NCBI GenBank assembly: GCA_902762355.1 | Contig: CACWNR010000005.1 | Span: 1-64,000, forward strand | Length of the DNA: 64,000 nt | Direction: 5' to 3' | DNA from: an uncultured Bacteroidales bacterium | GTDB taxonomy: Bacteria; Bacteroidota; Bacteroidia; Bacteroidales; Paludibacteraceae | Shown: positions 62,143 through 64,000 of the stretch, one piece after another | Layout: each line of letters opens with the position of its first letter | Numbering within the stretch: the first letter of the stretch is position 1 | The notes under the pieces: generated by a model | What the model was told of the DNA's origin: nothing | What the model saw: the letters and a program-made list of their open reading frames with translations, nothing else | The model's database searches: none | Made by a program: the position numbers and the translations under genes

Positions 62143-63673
62143 TTTCTACCGTCGGGGCGAGTTGGAAGGCTTCGCCTTTCTCGGCGTGGATATTGACGTT
62201 GTCGATCACGAGACCGTTGGTCTGGCGGAAGAGGGCACCTTCGGTGGCACTGATCTCGATATTACGCAAGGTCACGTTCTGGATCTTCATTTCCGGAAGG
62301 CCGTTGAAATAGATCGCACGTTTGATATTGGCACCTTTGACATTCTCGATGACGATATTCTTGAACGCCGGCGTCTCTTCGCTTACTTGCGGAGCTTCTG
62401 CGTTCATGCGTGCTGCTAGTTCCTCTTCGGTCTCTTCGCCGGCACCCTTACCACCGTAGAAGAGGTCAAACAGCAGTCCTTCGTTGGGGATATTGACCAT
62501 GTTGACGCCGTTGATGTAGATGTTCTCTACTACACCACCGCGACCGCGGGTACTCTTGAAACGCAGACCGACATCGGTACCGATATAGAGGTTGTTGCGT
62601 ACTTCCACATTCTTGATACCACCGGACATCTCACTACCGCAAACGAATCCGCCATGACCGTGATAAACGACACAGTCGTCCACTACGACATTTTCTGTCG
62701 GGATGCCGCGGTCGCGACCGGGTTTATCCTTACCGGACTTCATACAGATGGCATCGTCGCCCACGTCAAACGAGCAGTGTGCGATCACGACGTTCTTGCA
62801 ACTCTCTACATCGACGCCGTCGCCGTTCTGGCTGTACCAGGGGTTACGGACATTGACGTTATTCATAATGAGGTTCTCGCAGCACATGGGGTGGAGGTTC
62901 CAAGCCGGGCTGTTCTCAAACGTCACGCCTTCGAGCAATATGTTTTTACAACCTACGAAATGCAGCAGCACCGGACGCAAGAACGATTTAACGACTTGCC
63001 AGAGGCTGTCATCTTCGATGACCGGTACGTTCTGGTCGAGGCAGTAACTCTGCGCGAGCAGCGATGCGCTGTCCGGATACCAGATATCATTGGCTACGAT
63101 ACCGCCTTTCTCTTTGAGGTGTTTCTTCCATTGTCCCGGAGCCATCTTGGATTTCTTAAGCGGTCTCCACCAATCGCCGTTGCCGTTGAACGTACCGTGT
63201 CCGGTGATGGCGATGTTCTCTGCGTTGAGCGCATTGAGCGGGCTCGTGCAACGCTTGGTCGGGATGCCCTCGAACCACTCGTCGTAGATCTCATACAGAT
63301 CGAGATCGTGTGAGAAAACAATAAAACTGTTCTTCTCGGTGTACAAACGCACATTGGACTTAAGCGTGATAGGTGCGGTCATATAGAGACCTTCGGGTAT
63401 AACTACCGTTCCACCGCCGGCTTCTGTGCAGGCATCGATGGCTGATTGGATAGCTTCGGTCGCGAGTGCTACACCGGTGTTGTCTGCTCCGAAGTCAAGC
63501 ACGTTGAAGGTGCGGTTCGGGAAATCCGGTACGGCTACTTTCGGCATGTCGAAGGAAGCGGATTTCGTCAAACGATTGATGTCGCTTTGCATCGTCGTTT
63601 GATACTGCGGCGCTTTCGTACAAGCGCTCATAACAGCTGCGGCAAGCAGCAAGAATGTGATTTGGCGTTTCAT
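62126..63673 (-). CDS. Glycoside hydrolase family 28 polygalacturonase-type lipoprotein
   Basis: A 515-residue exported enzyme with lipobox AVMSAC (C18). Right-handed beta-helix with all GH28 catalytic signatures: FNVLDFGADNTGVALATEAI at the start, YSQNGDGVDVESCKNV, CSFDVGDDAICMKSGKD with the paired Asp, GHGGFVCGSEMSGG with the active-site His, and LRFKSTRGRGG. It hydrolyses galacturonic acid linkages in pectin, possibly as exo-acting enzyme on unsaturated or rhamnogalacturonan ends. Operon with DUF4861 and, upstream, truA (ATGA overlap). Confidence 0.93.
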   Translation of the reverse strand: MKRQITFLLLAAAVMSACTKAPQYQTTMQSDINRLTKSASFDMPKVAVPDFPNRTFNVLDFGADNTGVALATEAIQSAIDACTEAGGGTVVIPEGLYMTAPITLKSNVRLYTEKNSFIVFSHDLDLYEIYDEWFEGIPTKRCTSPLNALNAENIAITGHGTFNGNGDWWRPLKKSKMAPGQWKKHLKEKGGIVANDIWYPDSASLLAQSYCLDQNVPVIEDDSLWQVVKSFLRPVLLHFVGCKNILLEGVTFENSPAWNLHPMCCENLIMNNVNVRNPWYSQNGDGVDVESCKNVVIAHCSFDVGDDAICMKSGKDKPGRDRGIPTENVVVDDCVVYHGHGGFVCGSEMSGGIKNVEVRNNLYIGTDVGLRFKSTRGRGGVVENIYINGVNMVNIPNEGLLFDLFYGGKGAGEETEEELAARMNAEAPQVSEETPAFKNIVIENVKGANIKRAIYFNGLPEMKIQNVTLRNIEISATEGALFRQTNGLVIDNVNIHAEKGEAFQLAPTVENVKIN

Positions 63674-64000
63674 GACAAATACGTATTTTTAGGATAAATG
63701 ATTTCTACTAAACTGAGCCCTTCTGCGGGAGCCGAATGACCGGCCTTACAACGGTCGTGGGCATCAATGACGGCTTTGAACTGCTCTGCTGTCATCTTGC
63801 CTTTCCCTACCTCAAACAATGTTCCTACAACGGCTCGAACCATATTACGCAAGAACCGATCGGCACGGATAACGAAATATGCCTCGGTCTCATTCTCTTG
63901 CACCCATCGTGCCTCTTTGACATCGCAGATAGTTGTCTTGACATCCGTGTGGGTGCGGCAGAAAGAAGCAAAGTCCTGTTTGCCAAGCAATGCTTGTGCA
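63670..64000 (-). CDS. truA: tRNA pseudouridine synthase A, C-terminal part
   Basis: About 110 codons are visible; the gene continues past the right edge. The seen part includes QALLGKQDFASFCRTHTDVK, ADRFLRNMVRAVVGTLFEVG and SAPAEGLSLVEIIYP, which are the conserved C-terminal motifs of TruA, the enzyme making pseudouridine 38-40 in tRNA anticodon arms. The catalytic Asp lies in the missing N-terminal half. The stop codon overlaps the GH28 start by 4 nt. Confidence 0.93.
   Translation of the reverse strand, partial: AQALLGKQDFASFCRTHTDVKTTICDVKEARWVQENETEAYFVIRADRFLRNMVRAVVGTLFEVGKGKMTAEQFKAVIDAHDRCKAGHSAPAEGLSLVEIIYPKNTYLS

Noticed and set aside
1-64000. tRNA or rRNA genes, integrase sites, insertion sequences
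   Set aside because: Reading both strands, I found no cloverleaf with a TTCGA-type arm, no rRNA stretch, no transposase or integrase motifs; small ones could still be missed by eye.

Overview
The window looks like a chromosomal segment of a member of the Bacteroidales (Bacteroidota). The main evidence is the promoter type: at least ten transcription starts show TTG/TTTG, exactly 20 nt, then TAnnTTTG, the Bacteroidota sigma-ABfr signature. The gene content agrees: NifU-like/GGGtGRT pair, GHL10 hydrolase, BspA-type repeats, DUF4254, DUF4861, LTA-synthase-like sulfatases and proteins sharing one short C-terminal motif. A Paludibacteraceae-like, gut or rumen MAG-type organism is a guess. No rRNA, tRNA, CRISPR array, transposase or phage module was seen.

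Layout. 1-4.5 kb (minus): GGGtGRT/NifU-like pair, GHL10 hydrolase, recF and a sigma-54-activator-like response regulator without an HTH domain. 4.6-8.5 kb (plus): three secreted proteins, two of them tandem endonuclease I paralogues. 8.5-16.8 kb (plus): tetR, a TolC/MFP/RND efflux operon, a PII-like protein, an ABC ATPase and ruvB. 16.8-26.2 kb: a hairpin-rich island, a structured RNA or leader, a 2694-residue modular surface protein and a second hairpin island. 26.2-32.2 kb (plus): a small unknown gene, grpE-dnaJ, two probable outer-membrane proteins and a sulfatase-type phosphotransferase. 32.2-49.5 kb (minus): one tightly packed run of 17 genes for envelope biogenesis (MlaE/MlaF, LptB, LTA-synthase-like enzyme, Wzi-like barrel, glycosyltransferases, sugar kinase, O-antigen ligase), plus xth and an M6 protease. 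49.5-53 kb (minus): a rhamnogalacturonan-acetylesterase-like protein and a secreted companion. 53-61 kb (plus): a small secreted protein, an ER-type S26 peptidase, a PqqD-like protein, a 2030-residue surface protein, and a 45-codon peptide gene with its own promoter. 61-64 kb (minus): DUF4861, GH28 polygalacturonase and truA.

Three threads run through the window. (1) Eight secreted proteins carry one C-terminal motif of about 25 residues, usually ending in V/I-K/R; it is probably a sorting or anchoring tag. (2) Non-coding architecture is unusually rich: imperfect 7-nt repeat arrays at gene borders and inside signal-peptide codons, short 7-bp hairpins on both sides of the giant gene, and a long imperfect hairpin in front of it. 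(3) The S26B peptidase, PqqD-like protein and 45-residue peptide around the 2030-residue protein resemble parts of a peptide maturation system, but no modifying enzyme is visible.
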